Position numbers and translations under genes: made by a program. Of a stretch of DNA of 46,680 nucleotides, positions 22,701-40,700 are shown one piece after another. The DNA is from Ichthyophonus hoferi (Eukaryota > Opisthokonta > Ichthyosporea > Ichthyophonida > Ichthyophonidae). The stretch lies in assembly GCA_002751075.1 (NCBI GenBank), contig NAOQ01000103.1, positions 60,991-107,670 on the forward strand, given 5' to 3'. Under the pieces are notes generated by a model that searched no databases, was not told the origin of the DNA, and worked only from the letters and a program-made list of their open reading frames with translations. The stretch's first letter is position 1. Each line of letters opens with the position of its first letter.

Positions 22701-23353
22701 TTGATAAAAATCACCAGTTCCAGTAAATGTGCTTAATATCCTATTACTTCAATATAGTTACTTTCATACTGGATAACTGGTATAACTCTACCAGCCAGGT
22801 CAGCCTATTGAGCCCTTCTCTCCATCCTCCCTACCAATATTAACTATGACATCAGGTTGTGGGATTGGTGAATACCATTTTAAAATATATTTATAGGCAG
22901 CTTAATGATTATGACCTTTTAACTTTATAATGCATGGGATGTCTCCCCTGCACTATTACCTATTCGACCCCTTAGATCCATTATTATAATATGATCATCA
23001 CATTAATTCAGCATATCTACGGCCCCATCAATGTTTCAAGAAAGCACAATATCTGTCCTACATCATTCAATTTCCATATCAACGTTTAGCGGTGTGCAAG
23101 CAATGTTTAACTGTAGGGTATTTAAATGTCTTGTTTCCACTTACATGCTTATTTGCATACATACTAGCACAGTGCCATCAAATATACGTTATCCACATAT
23201 TTTCTATGTCCGTGTATACTTGCAAATAAGAACAAGAGAGTATTTTTTACATTGGTAGATATCTGAATAAAGAAGTGTACATATATTAGCTCTCTGACTA
23301 GTGCCAATTTCCAGAACCTAGTCTACCTGAAATAATCATCAATGCATTGTCCA

Positions 23354-26300
23354 TTAAAATGTTACAGTTAATAAAGCATTCTCAGGACAAATTTGCAGCT
23401 CAGCCGTAATACCATCGTTCCAGTCAATGGATACTGCTCCATCTATCACTACCCGCCCATGAGATGAGCGGGACCTTAGGCTCAGTTTGTCACACAACCC
23501 TCTTCTCCTGTAAGAATAGACGGTTACAGTCTTATGATAAAGAAGTAGAACAATAGCAATATACAGAAAGATACAGAGGCATCCCACCAATTATTAGCGA
23601 TACTAGACAATAACAATATATAGAGCGAATATTATATAAGAAAGACGAGTAACGAAATACAGACAGAATAAAAAAGAGGAAAGGAGAAGCAAGATTCTAA
23701 AGGAAAGTAAAAATGGGTATATGAAGCTATGAAGAAAGAGAAGCAGGCAATAAAGAAGAAAACAATAGTAGTGTATATATAGATGCAAAAAGAAGATAAA
23801 TAAATAAAAATAATTAAAGAGGAGACACTTACAGATTGGCCTTGAATATGCTATTCACAATTGGTTCTCTCACAGTGAATTCTAGGCGGTTATCTGTCGG
23901 ATCAAAGCACACTCTCTCATTGAAACTATGCGCTAATTGCTGATAATCAATGCTATTTGCTGCATCTGAAAACAGGTTTGAAATACTGAAACAAGAAAAA
24001 ATGAGTTATGTATAGGTTGCAGGGGAAGGAGTGAAAACAAAAACAAAAATAAAACAAAGAGTATGCGAGATTAATTATATCAGTTAACATTATAATATCC
24101 ATAATAATTAATTACCCTTATGCATCAATATTTGTTTTTCTAACCACATAATAAAATAGCATAGTGTACATTTTCAAAGGAGTTATCAACCCATGAAAAG
24201 AAATACGCCCAGACTCTGGCACATTATTACTTACACGCACTTACAGACCCTCTTTGCCTCTTGGCTTACTATTTTCCTCCTATGTATATATTCAATACTC
24301 CCTTTACACACTAATATATCTCTCCATTCTGGATATTAACATACTCAGGCTTTATATGGGTCTGTGCCAGTTTAAATAAGGCCCTAACATCATCCACTGA
24401 CAATTGATTCATAGTCATAGTCCAGGCTGTGGAACCAGTTCCAGTACTCACTAGCACTCCAGAGGATTTCTGCTGCTCACGTTTCTGTAATATATGTAAT
24501 ATAATGAGATTGGAGTCTATTCAAAAGCAATGTATTACATAAGTGCGAGTTGAATTATAATTGCGGCTGATGTTCCAGATCAGGTTTGTTCCTTAAGATA
24601 TATTAATGAGAACAATAATTTCCATTTAGTTCCTCACTATCTTTGGTTGATCTATTGTACTTCAAGATAGGTGAAATGACTAAGAACCCTCTTAGTACCA
24701 CAGTTAGCTCTAGGCAGTACTTGAAGCTTAAATCCCATGTTGGCTGCAATTATATTATAGATACAGGATTAGAGCAATAGTAAGCTTGTATTGGTTTAGT
24801 TATACACACAATTGTAAACATAACTATGATTATGGTAATGATTTTTAATGCGGTTTTAGTTTTGAAGTCGTAGTATAAGGCTTTGTAGCTGTGCTGCCAA
24901 TTATTGCTGGTATGAATAGAATGGTATACGGGGTTATTGATACTGTTATGATCATTTCAGGGCTTTGTTAGAAACGGTAGAAATACATTCGGGTGCTTAA
25001 CTATATGTCAATATGTATGTGAATGTATAGGTTGGGCCTACCTATTAATAGTTAACGAGTAAAGAGTAGGCAGGCCAAAGAGAAACAAAATCTTGTATCA
25101 GCTTAGTATAATAATGTGTGTTTCAGACATGAATATATATATATATGTAAAGATCTGTATAATTGTTTTATCAATGAAAAGTATAGAATAAGAGAAGGTC
25201 AAGAGTAGAATAATGTAGGGGTATAGTACAGGTCTCACATTTGAATCTGCATCCACTTTCATGTAATAGGATACTGCATGGGCAGCATCCCAGTCACAGA
25301 AAAGGCAGTCATTGAGGGAGAACCTTGGGATCATAACATGGGTATTGGTCGCTTTGTTTACCATATTGATCCCAATTCTTTGCCTTAAAAGCCACCGAAA
25401 TTCCTCCCTAGTCCAATGCATCAGTCATCAATGTAAATTATGATATTTCAACAAAGAAAAAAAAATGAAAAAAAAAATGAATATATATTTCTGCATATAT
25501 AATATTCTTATGCGTGAATATATAGACGTGGACGCAAATATATATATATATGGCTATGTGTTCTTAATTTAGTATAAGCGTGGATGAACGGATATGCCTT
25601 TATTGGATTAATGATATTTATCTATCTTGAGACTGCCTCTATAGATAGTTCAAATGTGTGTGAGATAATAATAGAAGAATATAACTGACAATTTCTCATT
25701 ACCTCTCCCTCTTCTCATACTGCATGGCTAGCTATTACCTTTGCAGCCTATCCAGAATTTCAGTAAAGGGCAGAGGTTTGTCAGGGCCGCGGAGACAGAG
25801 ATGGCCATAAGATCCTTCAGGATCAGTATTAATACCTATAGAGGACAGGATTAGTATTCACCTAAACATGCCTACACTAACTATGTAAATAATTCGGTTG
25901 ACTCGGGTACACTAGAACATCACCACAGGATATAGACATATATAAGGGTGTGAGAAAGACAGTAGAAGTACAGGGCACAGAGATAAATTAGAAATAATAA
26001 ATGGAAGTATGAAATATAAATGGAAGTAAATAAATGAGAAAGAGAAGGGGAAAAAACGAGGGGCAATATGATTGACAGGTATTGTTCACATTTATATAAA
26101 GGTAATATCATGATATGACAGGAGAGGAAAACAACAATGGGAGGCGTATAGAGTATGATAATAGGTCAGAGAGTGGGAGAGTGACTGGGTGGGATATTTA
26201 AGTATACGAAGCTATATTGATTAGAGTCAAGGTCAACCAGGTGATGATGAATGGTTATAATCATTAATATAGAGGAGTGCAGGAGATAGATCATCATACG

Positions 26301-28453
26301 GCCTCTAAGGCCTCTGGGTCTCAACGAACACTTGATGAAAATCCATATGTAATATTATCATGATAGTTTACATGTGGTATAGTGCAAGCATGTGCAGGTA
26401 GGTATAGGAAGCATCGCATCATCATACCAACTAGGGGAACTCTACGATTGGTTATAATAGATGCGGCCGACAAAAAGGTACCATCCCCTCCTGCAGAAAA
26501 TACGGTATCTACAGAGTCCAGATCACTGATCTTGTATTCTTTTATACATACTGTCTGGTGGGACCACGCAAATGGTTAACAGGCAGATACAAAGAAAAAA
26601 GAAAAAGAATGGGAAAAGAATGGTTTAATAACAACACACTATATACTGCTAAGGGAAAAAGAGATAAAGAGGCAAATGTAGATATAAAATCATACAAAGG
26701 AAACCAACTGTATAGAGCAATAGAGGAATAGTCACTAAAAAACAAATGATGTAGAGGAGGAAACAAGCAACTAATAAGGCAATGAGAAAGATAGAAGGAA
26801 TAAAAGAGACAACAAGGACCAAGGATGCACCTTTACTATGGAACCAATTTTCCTCAGTGAGCTCAGCATATGATCGACATAGTCATTGTGTAACTCGTGT
26901 CTTAGTTTCAGGTTCCTGTACATGGAGCCCCTGCTCTCTAAGGTCTACCCCCCATCCCCCCCACTATCAGATAACTGCATGCTATTGAAATCCTAGTGTT
27001 ATACACATGAGAAGATATTTCTGAGCCATACCTAAGTGCGGGTGTATGAGTATAACTCGTAGTGTTTCGATAGGGGAGTATGTGTGGCGGTTGCTTGAGA
27101 ATAAATATATATATATATATATTGTGGAATACAATCCTATTGTCCATTAGTCACAAATATTAGTCATATACATAGTGGTGACCCATAAGAAGTAACCTGG
27201 AATGAATATGAGAGTTGCATACCATTTCATACGTCCCACTATGCAGACATGTACGCATTAATATCTATATGGTTTCATGCTTGGTGTGTGTGGTTCTTCC
27301 AATGTATGTCAATCTAAATATATGAGTGGAGTCAAGCATTTGGGTCTTACCTGGACCTTTGAGCAACAATTTTATTCAGAATCTACTATGCTCACTAATA
27401 TTGTCTAATGACTTAGTATAACCATTTATACCTATACTTGTAAAATGAAAGATAGTTAAGCATAAATAAAAAATAAACCACCCAACTTGATTAGTGAATT
27501 AATGAACACGGGAATGAGAAATGAAACAACACGATAGGAGGTATGGATAGATAGATACCTTGTAGCCTCACTCCAGATATGACTATGCATACTCTAGTGG
27601 ATCTGTCAAATATAGCTACATATGCAACATAGCCAAAGCAACTATAGTTATAATTATGTAATTAATTAATGCCAAGTTCTGAAGAATTTTATATATAACG
27701 CTATATTTAGAAGGTATAAAAAGGTTCAGTCTGAGACAGATTGGGAACTCTTGATTCTATTGTGATACTACATAAAGGCTACACAATTTTTATCATAATT
27801 TTTCTGCTTGCAATAGACGGTGGCCACCCTGAACACAGATGAGATAATTACTACACAGGCCGAAATCGACGCAACCTTGAAAATAAAAATGCAAGAAAAC
27901 GATTCTAATATCAGCATAACATAACGAAACACATCCAACCGTAACTATCTCAGGGAAGGGAACCTACAAGCTGGAAACTCTCCTCGGAGAGGTGTGGTAA
28001 CCGTCGTCTCTCCTGCTCATATCTCGACATTTTAGTTACTACCAACACGTTTTTAAGATTCAGTTTATCCTGCGATGCCCCCTGCGATTCCCCCTAAATG
28101 TTTGGTAAGAGTTTTGAGGCCACTGGTACTACTATTAGGGCAGAGCTATAATTGTAATGAAGAGTAAGTATGATAAAATGACAAGGAAAAAGTAATTCTG
28201 CATGTTTTCTCGTATATATATAATGAAAAATATTGTTCGATGGCCATTGACGCCATAGTTATTCAATGAATGCAAAACTAAAGGATACATACGAAGATTT
28301 TAGATGTGAAATAGAGAGTAACTGGGAAGAGAATAGACCAGGACATACGGTAGATTTGGTGTCCAATGATGCTTGCGTCAAGCCACTATCAGAGGAGTGG
28401 TGTGAGGCCATGGTTGTATAGGGCTTGCTTAATATGCGTAAAGGACTGGTCAT
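23354..28453 (-). CDS. NADK2: Mitochondrial-type NAD kinase 2
   Basis: It phosphorylates NAD+ to NADP+, supplying organellar NADPH. There are nine exons on the minus strand: 28349-28453, 27968-28093, 26837-26944, 26428-26554, 25739-25835, 25239-25407, 24345-24484, 23833-23985 and 23354-23507. All phases agree, giving 392 aa (human NADK2: 442 aa). The N-terminus (MTSPLRILSKPYTT) is basic, hydroxylated and free of acidic residues, fitting a mitochondrial presequence. Next come VLVVTKMSRYEQERRR, the GGDGT nucleotide-binding motif (135-139), VGINTDPEGSYGHLCL, EEFRWLLRQRI, the NE/D-type motif (LND), SSGVLVSTGTGSTAW, and FTVREPIVNSIF near the end. The order and spacing match human NADK2 closely (SSGLNLCTGTGSKAW, REPIANRVF), not cytosolic NADK. 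Exon 2 could start at any of three in-frame acceptors. Acceptor 3 lies in a G-rich tract. It is convergent with GNPTAB and divergent from the SREK1IP1-like gene. Confidence 0.95.
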
Positions 28454-31236
28454 TGCTATGCACTCTACCTGTCTGTTGCAATGTCAATTATAAGATATGT
28501 AATAGTAGTGACTAGTAATGACTTGCAAAAATATTATATCTGTTTGACTATGTTATAATAAATAATGTTAAAGGAATGTATGTGTTTGATGTGCTTGATA
28601 GACATGGGTAATGTTAGACTAATATTCATTCACTAATTATGTATTACTATAACGATAGTGATATGTTAAATAAGAAAAAATGGTTTATCTCACTATTTTC
28701 TGGCCGTGTCAAATATATCGATTAGTTAATAATAGACAACACAAAAAGATGACCGAGTATAGGACATATGATAATAATAAAATAAGTTGAAAAGTGTACC
28801 ACACAAATAGTACAGAGGGAGTAATAACGTATGGTTGGTTGTGTATATAAAAGGTATTATCACACCTTTTAATGGACCAATTAATACCATGAAGTATTTT
28901 AGCTATCACACCATTGGGCGCCTCCTGTTGCCAAAATACTCCTGCAGAAAGAGAATATCTATATATTGGGATGACAATTCACTTTTATCGCCTTTTCCAG
29001 ACTTCTATAGCAGAAACAAATTCAACCTGATATATGCACAAGCATACATATAAACATAATCAAGACAGTGCTTTCGACATTTGATTAGCAAATGTACATG
29101 CTTATCAAGCCAATCTTTTTTGTACTACCATATCTAATTCCCTCATCTACCCGTTATATTAGCTTAAAAAAAGGAAAAATAATATTAACTAAAGATATCC
29201 TATTTGGCAAGTTTTATTTCTCGTTTATTCTAGAAGAATATGAGTACTAACCTGCAACTATACCATGTCGCCCTACAGCACATGAGTCTATCCGTAGTCT
29301 CATTTCAATCCTTGTCTAAGGTACAAACTCTTGAATTACTACATGAAAAACATCTAAATATATTAGAATGAAAGTTTTCTAGAAACTGTTTATACAACTT
29401 ATATATTTATCAAATACATCAAGTATATATTGAATACAGCGCTTAGCCTCGCAATATGGGCTCAAATAATATCACGATCGCTAGTCTTAACTATTTTAAA
29501 ATGGCCAGTAAGAAAAAAGAATTTTAAATTTTATAATAATATGTGATTCGTGTCCAATATATATGCTTTCGAGTAGTATTTTTTGACCTTGGGATGTGAG
29601 CCAGAGTAGGAATCTTTTTAGTTAACAACATCCAATAATGAAGTGTGCGTTAAAGATTCATTTGACTAACCAATGCAACCAAGTAGGCAGATTCAAGGCC
29701 AATAAAAAATAAAATGATACCCAATAGGAACAGTTGGAATGTAGGCCTTTTGGTTTTCACATGCCTCCTGAAACTCGTTCTGAGATCCCAAAACAACAAT
29801 TAGTTTTTTGAGAAAAAATATACGAAGTTTGAATTATTAATAAGATTAACATTTTCCATGTGGCCAAAATATATTAGTATTTTAAATTTTTTGTGGTGCA
29901 TAGACTCTAATAATATATACATGGCTCCAGGGCGTCCAATGTGCCTCGAAACCTTTCCAACAGCCACACCAAAAATATTGTATAACCTGCTCTAAACATA
30001 ATAATACAGTTAGAGTATCCAACCAAGACGTAATAGTTAAAAAGTCCTTGTGTACAAAAGTGATTCTTCTATGGATATAGAGATACAGACCAGGTCTACC
30101 AAGTCTAAAATTGATGGTTCCTTAGAATAAACAGAATATGTGGTTTTCTACTAGCGTTTCGCAATCTTGAAATATCTGTGCTATCACCAATTCCAAGATG
30201 AACATCTTCATGTTAAACCAAGCGGATGAAAGGCTAACCCCCGAAAAAAAATTATTTCAGTGTACAAAAAGTGAATAAATTAGAAATATCAGACTCTATT
30301 TTATAAATTGTGGTAGCTCTTCTATCTATGCAATGCCTATATAATCTTTTGCTACAACTCTAAGACTTTGTTTTCTCATAACCCGGGATAAACTCAAAGA
30401 GCCGCTAGAGCGATCAGAACCGTTACCGGTACGGACGTCGTATTATCATATTATCTATGCTAAATACTATGATGCAATTGGTATTTGGTGCTAATGACTT
30501 TAATTAATGTCGATTTATGCCGTTCACCTTGATCTTATAAATATTAGCAGGTAAAATGCTATCTGTTTTACTAGACTATGGGATGCTATAAATGCTTCAC
30601 ATGATGTAAATCAAAAAAAGATAATTTTTGGGGTGGTTTGGTTTGGGTTGGTTAAATAAATTTGGTAATGTATGTTTAAAAATAAAAACAGTAATACCCA
30701 AGTAGCGGCCGCCTATTGCTTTTAACTAATTTGTACAATTAAATATGTAATTAAATTGCCCAACCCTTCCCTATGTTAGAGCAATCATATCAAAGTTGTC
30801 ATTTGGGGAAAGTTTCAGGGCATACAACCAAACAAATTACACTAGTTTACTATAAATAATAATTGCTTATAATTTTAAATAAAAAAATTACATGAAAAAT
30901 ACAACGCAAAAATTATCGCCCTAAAACCAAATCAATTTTTGCATATTAAGCAATGATTGATTAATACAATGCAAGACGTTTTTCTGTAATGCGGGATCTA
31001 TTCCTAATATGGGGTGTACTGTGCTGGTTTGCACAATGCGGTATCTATTTTCAGATATGGGGTGAGCCAGTTTATTCAATGCGGGACACACGGCCTTAAA
31101 ATTGGAATTGGTGAAATTCATTCTATTCCTAAATATATAACTGGAAAGAGAGAAAGGGAATAGCATTAGGTTACGAACGATAGAGCTAGTACTATACCTT
31201 GTTAGCGGCGCACTGCCGTCTGTTTATTGAAGAATC
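28454..31236. other. Divergent intergenic region between NADK2 and SREK1IP1-like gene
   Basis: This is a 2.8-kb AT-rich region that must hold both promoters. One plus-strand candidate first exon lies at 29240-29320 (ATG, 27 codons, MSTNLQLYHVALQHMSLSVV..., then gtacaa), without visible partner exons. A minus-strand stretch at about 29650-30230 has scattered protein-like pieces (for example EFQEACENQKAYIPTVPI and LGIGDSTDISRLRNASRKP) in different frames and may be an old decayed element or gene; its family is unassigned. A tandem repeat lies at its right end (listed separately). Confidence 0.35.
30966..31085 (+). repeat. Imperfect 43-47-bp tandem repeat
   Basis: The phrase AATGCGG-ATCTATT-(C/T)...ATATGGGGTG starts at 30988 and 31035, with a partial copy at 31078 and a weaker one at about 30966. 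The unit lengths (47, 43) are not multiples of three, so the open minus-strand frame across it is probably accidental. It lies about 150 bp before the start of the SREK1IP1-like gene and could be promoter-proximal. Confidence 0.6.
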
Positions 31237-35493
<4,257 letters not shown>

Positions 35494-37779
35494 TTATAAT
35501 GAGTAATCTATTAAATGCTTTTTTATTTTCCCGGATGTGTGCTTGCGACCCAAGGAACTTGTCCACCACGAACAATTTTTTGCAACTAAACCTGTTTCTA
35601 CTCATGTGTTTACTGCAATTTACATACACATTGTTATAAGTTTATTCATTTTTATACTCACTATGATTAAAAAATGTTATTTTAGTGGCCATATAATAAG
35701 AAAAATAGAAGCTACATGCTGTACATATACAATATACAATTTTTCCTGCAAATGTACGAATGTACATATATGTATTATTATTTTTTGTTTTTTAGACAAT
35801 GAACCACTCTTATCTCATCCTTCTCTATTTCCTTCCTCCTTTTCTTGATATATATGTATATATCTCATCTAATACTTATTTCGATTAATGATGCCCATGA
35901 TTAACATATACTACGCTTTAAACATGACCATATATGCTGAGATTATTGTTCCTTACTTGCTTATCTTTCCGTATACTCATTTTAAAATAATTATTTTTTG
36001 CGAGAAACTTGTGTTTAATTTAGATTTAGTTGATCTTTTTTCCGCTATCTTAACAACTTGTAAATTGTGGTATTAAACGCAATTGTATTTACTGCAGTCT
36101 TTATTTAATATTACGTGGGTAGAATGACAGATAGAGGGGGTACCGTATGAGCATTGCCACTCAATCATGAGGATAATTCTTCAAGCGGTGTTTGGCGCAA
36201 AAAAAGCTGTTGAAAACCCTATTCTTAAGTATATGTACTTAATTTTTGTATAGCCTGTCACATTTTCTTAGAATTATCTTACACCAGTAAGTGATAGTAT
36301 TTAGCACCTATTTATCCTATTAACCAGTCAAAATATATTTTTAAAAATCGTGGTTGGTGTCAAGCGAATAACCGTATAACCATTTTATATTGTAGCAAAT
36401 AAGTGAGTAGAAAAATATCAAGTTGCAACAACACATACATATATTATACTCATTGATACATTTCTCTAATGCTAAAGCTCTACTCTCAGGTATCAACCTT
36501 AAAGGGCCTAGAAACATTTCCACTCACGCCTGTCCAATTGAATTAAGTAAATTGAAGGTTGTTTTTTTTAAAAAAAAATATACAAGTCTCAGACATGTTT
36601 CATTTTATTATTATAGGCCGTAAAATAGTGTTCAGTTTAGTTCTTAGAACACTGTATACTTTAATTCATCGAATATGCTAAAGTGTGAGTGTATTGTTTT
36701 GCTGAATATCAACTTAGAAATGCCATACCCGGTGCCCATATCCTTAATCAAAATTAATTACTGTTTTGCTACTTAGATCTAGTCTGGGCAGGCCCCTTTA
36801 TCACAAATAATAACATTTTGTGCAAACTTGAAAAACATCCAGTGCAGAGTAACTTATGATGACCATGTGGTATAATCATTAGGTTAAGTATTGCCAATTT
36901 GAAGAGAGTTAGAATGGGATTTCATAGAATCTGTCCTTACATCTAGTGATCTGTTGTTTTGTCTATCATCAGAATATCAAAAAGAGAATATTGCATAAGC
37001 TAGTTAGTTACTTAGCAGGACGAATCCGAGATGAGTTAATTTTGCCTGTTTAGTTTCTATTCCAGTACCCAAGAAACGTCAATTCAGTTTGCATGGTTAG
37101 GTCGTTTGTACATCTAATGATTTGTATGTTCCCTGCAATAAATCAAATATATAATGGACTGGCTGAAAATTTATGTTTATCCAACAATATAAATGACTAG
37201 ACAATCACAAGTATATTCTCTTTCATGTCAGCAAATATCCTCCAACTGAGGACACTTAAAAATATATAATAGTCAATCGAAATATTAACGCTAACTCACT
37301 TTAAATAACCCACCACAATACCATCACACTTCATTTTTATTATGTTAGCTCTTTTATAACGTAATTGTGACATAATAAGCGAAAATAAGTAAATCCCCCT
37401 AGAAAAACTGTCCACTAGGAAAAGGCTATTTTTACCGGTAAAATGTCAATACAAGCCTTGAACCCGATTGGAGATTAGTATATATATATGAGCCACATTG
37501 TTCATGGCGAAATATATACTCAAAGAAAGAATACCTGTTGCCTAAATATTATTATAATATATAGGATAAGGCAGGAATAAACGAACATACAAATAAATAC
37601 GTATACATAAAATACTATATTTCAATATTTTATTATTTCAAAACATTTTTATGTATACAAGAATTTAAGCGCTATGACTCAATAAACCCGTTATTTAATT
37701 TTAAATTACACCAACAAAAATCACGTATTTACTTTTCCACCGAGACGTGGATTTTTATCCGATTGTACGACCTACATAA
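35494..37779. other. Intergenic region upstream of cystathionine beta-lyase
   Basis: AT-rich DNA. Short open frames at 35537-35848 and 36423-36623 show no protein-like composition or family. A perfect 14-bp palindrome (TTTTACCGGTAAAA) at about 37431-37444, some 340 bp before the ATG, could be a binding site for a dimeric factor, but nothing in the sequence proves it. Confidence 0.35.
35510..35515 (+). terminator. Candidate poly(A) signal (ATTAAA)
   Basis: This common variant hexamer lies 17 nt after the TGA of the SREK1IP1-like gene. It is followed by a T-rich and then TG-rich stretch (tttttatttt, gatgtgtgcttg), as expected for cleavage and downstream elements. Confidence 0.4.
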
Positions 37780-40700
37780 ATGGATGCTGGCACTGCAGTT
37801 AACAATTATATTAGAGAAGGTGAGTTTTTATCGTGTCTATTATAAAAAATAAAGGTGATACGCTTGCAAAGTTTTGGGTTGTGCGTGCGTATTTTGGTTT
37901 GTTGTAGAATGTCTTTGAGTGGCATCCTGGCTTCCCCTGTTTTGTCATATTATATAGCACACTTTTTTCAAGTGATTTCACACAGACATGCTCTGTATAT
38001 CCAGTTATGTATGCTGCCTGATGCTGAACCCAATATTGACCTTGGGACGGAATGGAAGTATCTATAAATCAGAACAATAAATGCATATCTTTAACCTAAT
38101 TAATTTGTTAGTTTAAATGACCACCTAATATATACATATATATTTATATGCAGATATGTCTGATGAAATCTTTGACAACAAGTGTACCCTTTCACCTGCC
38201 ACTCGGGTAGTGCTGGTGGATTCGGAGCATAATGATCCCTATCATTCCTCCTCTACCCCTCTCTATCAAACCGCTACATTCAAACAGAAATCTGCAGTGT
38301 CATGTGGGGATTATGATTATTCACGTAGTGGGAACCCTACTCGTACAGTTTTAGGTAGGTGTGAATTCCATTTCTCTTGTTACGAAATAATATACACTAT
38401 TATACCTTGTCTGTAGTGAAAAAAACGCATTTTTTCATTTTAAATTTTAAATTTTATTATTTTTTGATCTAGTCTATTTTTTTTTTAACATGCCTAGATC
38501 TGTATAGCATATATAAGTTCTTGGTTGAAGTGCTTCATGTTATCTCAGGATGGGTATTTTCATTTCGATGTATTGTACATTTAGAATGAGCAATTGGACA
38601 CCTTTAATTCTGTAGATTGCAGTAATGTATGTATTTACACTTTAGGCTTTTGGATATTAATTCTGGCTACATGGGCCTATCAATATGCTTATTAATTTTC
38701 CCTGGTTATAGATTTTGAGATTCTAAATAAAAATACAGCTTCTTTTTTTAAAAAAACAAGTACATGATAATTGGGGAGAGTACTTGCTGCGGTTTATATG
38801 TATTAAGAAATGAGCGTATAGTGACAAAAGATAGAAAGATATAAACACGAAATGAGGAAAGAGGAATAATATTAATGTCCTATACTACTACAGTTAAAGT
38901 AGCATGGGCGTAAATAATACAGGGTAAATAGATGAAAGATAGGGATGCGCAGTGCAGATTATGTGGGCATCTTATTTAAACATGGTATTTTAAAACAAAT
39001 GTAATTAAACTATGTATATTTTTGGGTCACCAGAGAGACATCTCGCTAAGCTCATGGGGGCACGCAAAGCTTACTGTGTGGCATCAGGAATGAGTGCTTT
39101 GGATGTGATCACCCGCCTTCTTCGTAGTGGCGACGAGATTGTGGCCGGAACAGATCTGTATGGAGGTAAGAATCTATTAGATTGTGATTTAAATAATTTT
39201 CAATTGTTTTTCACTTAAATATAATTTATAATTTATCATTTTAAATATTGCTCTTTCACGACAGCTGCAGTACACGCATAGGAATTTGCTGAAAGTACCT
39301 GTTATTTTGCTACGAGATAGTTTGACTTTGAGCAATTTGAATGGACTTGATCAACGACCTAGGGACGTTGTATATAATTCGTTATGCTGTAAATGGAGTG
39401 GTTCTTTATCTTAACTTATTTGAAAATGTTCTCTTACTCATATTTAATAATATAATAATATGACCTGAAGAACTTTCCAACTTATGTCATTTATAAAATT
39501 GAGTACGCTTGTGTAGCATTTTTTGTTTTAAATTTACTTTTTTATTTATCTGTTTGTTGCTTTTATTTTAGCATATGTGTTAAGGAAGCCCATGAATTTG
39601 AGTTGTAATGTGTAACTATTGCGATAGCATGATTCGGGTGGGATCTATCAAAAGTAAGCATTTAATCTTATCTCATTATTTTATTTGTGTTTTATATTTA
39701 TTTTTTTAATTCTTATTTGTTCTTATAAACTCATATCTATCATATTATCTAATTATATCTATTAGAAACTTTCCCGATAAATTATCAGTATAGAGATTTG
39801 ATGAACTTTGACTAATACAATAACATAATATACAATATATATTTGTTATTCTTTATTTAATAATACTAGATTTTCAGATATGAATATAGCCTTAAATTTT
39901 GATATAAAGCAATAATAACAATAATAACATACTTATAATTGCAAAAGGGGGATGCACACCTTCAATGCAGCTCCGTAATGAAATATTGGCAATCATATGT
40001 GTAAGCTAGGTATACGGTATACGGCAAACTCCTTTATCTTAATTCAATAATCCAGTTTGTTTTATTTGACCTATAGACTAAGATTAAATCCAATCTAATC
40101 CATCGTCAAATGTGAGATTAACTAAAAATTAACAAACTTTATTTGGTGACAGGAACAAACAGGTTACTTAAGTTTTTGGAGGGACAGAAAATCCTTACTA
40201 AACATGTCAATACCAGCGATTTGAATGCAGTTGCGAATGCACTTACTCCGTCAACCAAAATGGTGTTATTGGAGTCTCCTACCAACCCACTTATTTATGT
40301 GTGTGACATTGCTGCTATATGCAAGATTGTCCATGCTAGGAACCCTGATATCAAGGTATGTGTGGGAAGATGTTGAGGTATTAAAATATGAAAATATAGT
40401 GTTATGCATCTGCCATTGTAACAAGCAACGCACATCTATATTAAGATTTTTAAGAATGGTTTCTATATCTTAAACCTCTGATAATATCATAGTATAACAT
40501 AAGTGTGCTAATACCCCTCTAATTCGCCCTTTCTATAATAGCTAACTACAATATCTATATTTAAAACATATAGTATGAAGGGCTACCATCACTTGACCAT
40601 GATACAAATTTCTTATTATTTGAATTTGGCTTGTCCTCATGCTATTTCCATATGCCAGAGGTGGGCCTGCCAATCACCACTCTCTTCCTGTTTGTAGTGA

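Larger units (their letters stand above)
20481..23353. other. Intergenic DNA between two convergent genes
   Basis: This is AT-rich DNA between the 3' ends of GNPTAB and NADK2. It holds a 31-bp tandem array (listed separately) and protein-like fragments at 22029-22271 and 22346-22546 that I cannot assign. A gag-like remnant also lies here (listed separately). I see no host gene. Confidence 0.4.

Noticed and set aside
28259-28348. Longer NADK2 exon 1 reading through to a second gtatgt donor
   Set aside because: That donor leaves phase 2, which none of the exon 2 acceptors can accept. The earlier gtatgt donor at 28343-28348 gives phase 0 and fits.
29240-29320. Candidate 27-codon plus-strand first exon
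   Set aside because: It has an ATG and a gtacaa donor, but no downstream exon, family or composition signal. It is mentioned only in the intergenic entry.
30921-31166. Minus-strand frame with repeated HPI and PAL motifs
   Set aside because: The repetition comes from a tandem DNA repeat whose unit lengths (47 and 43 bp) change frame, and no splice or start context supports coding.
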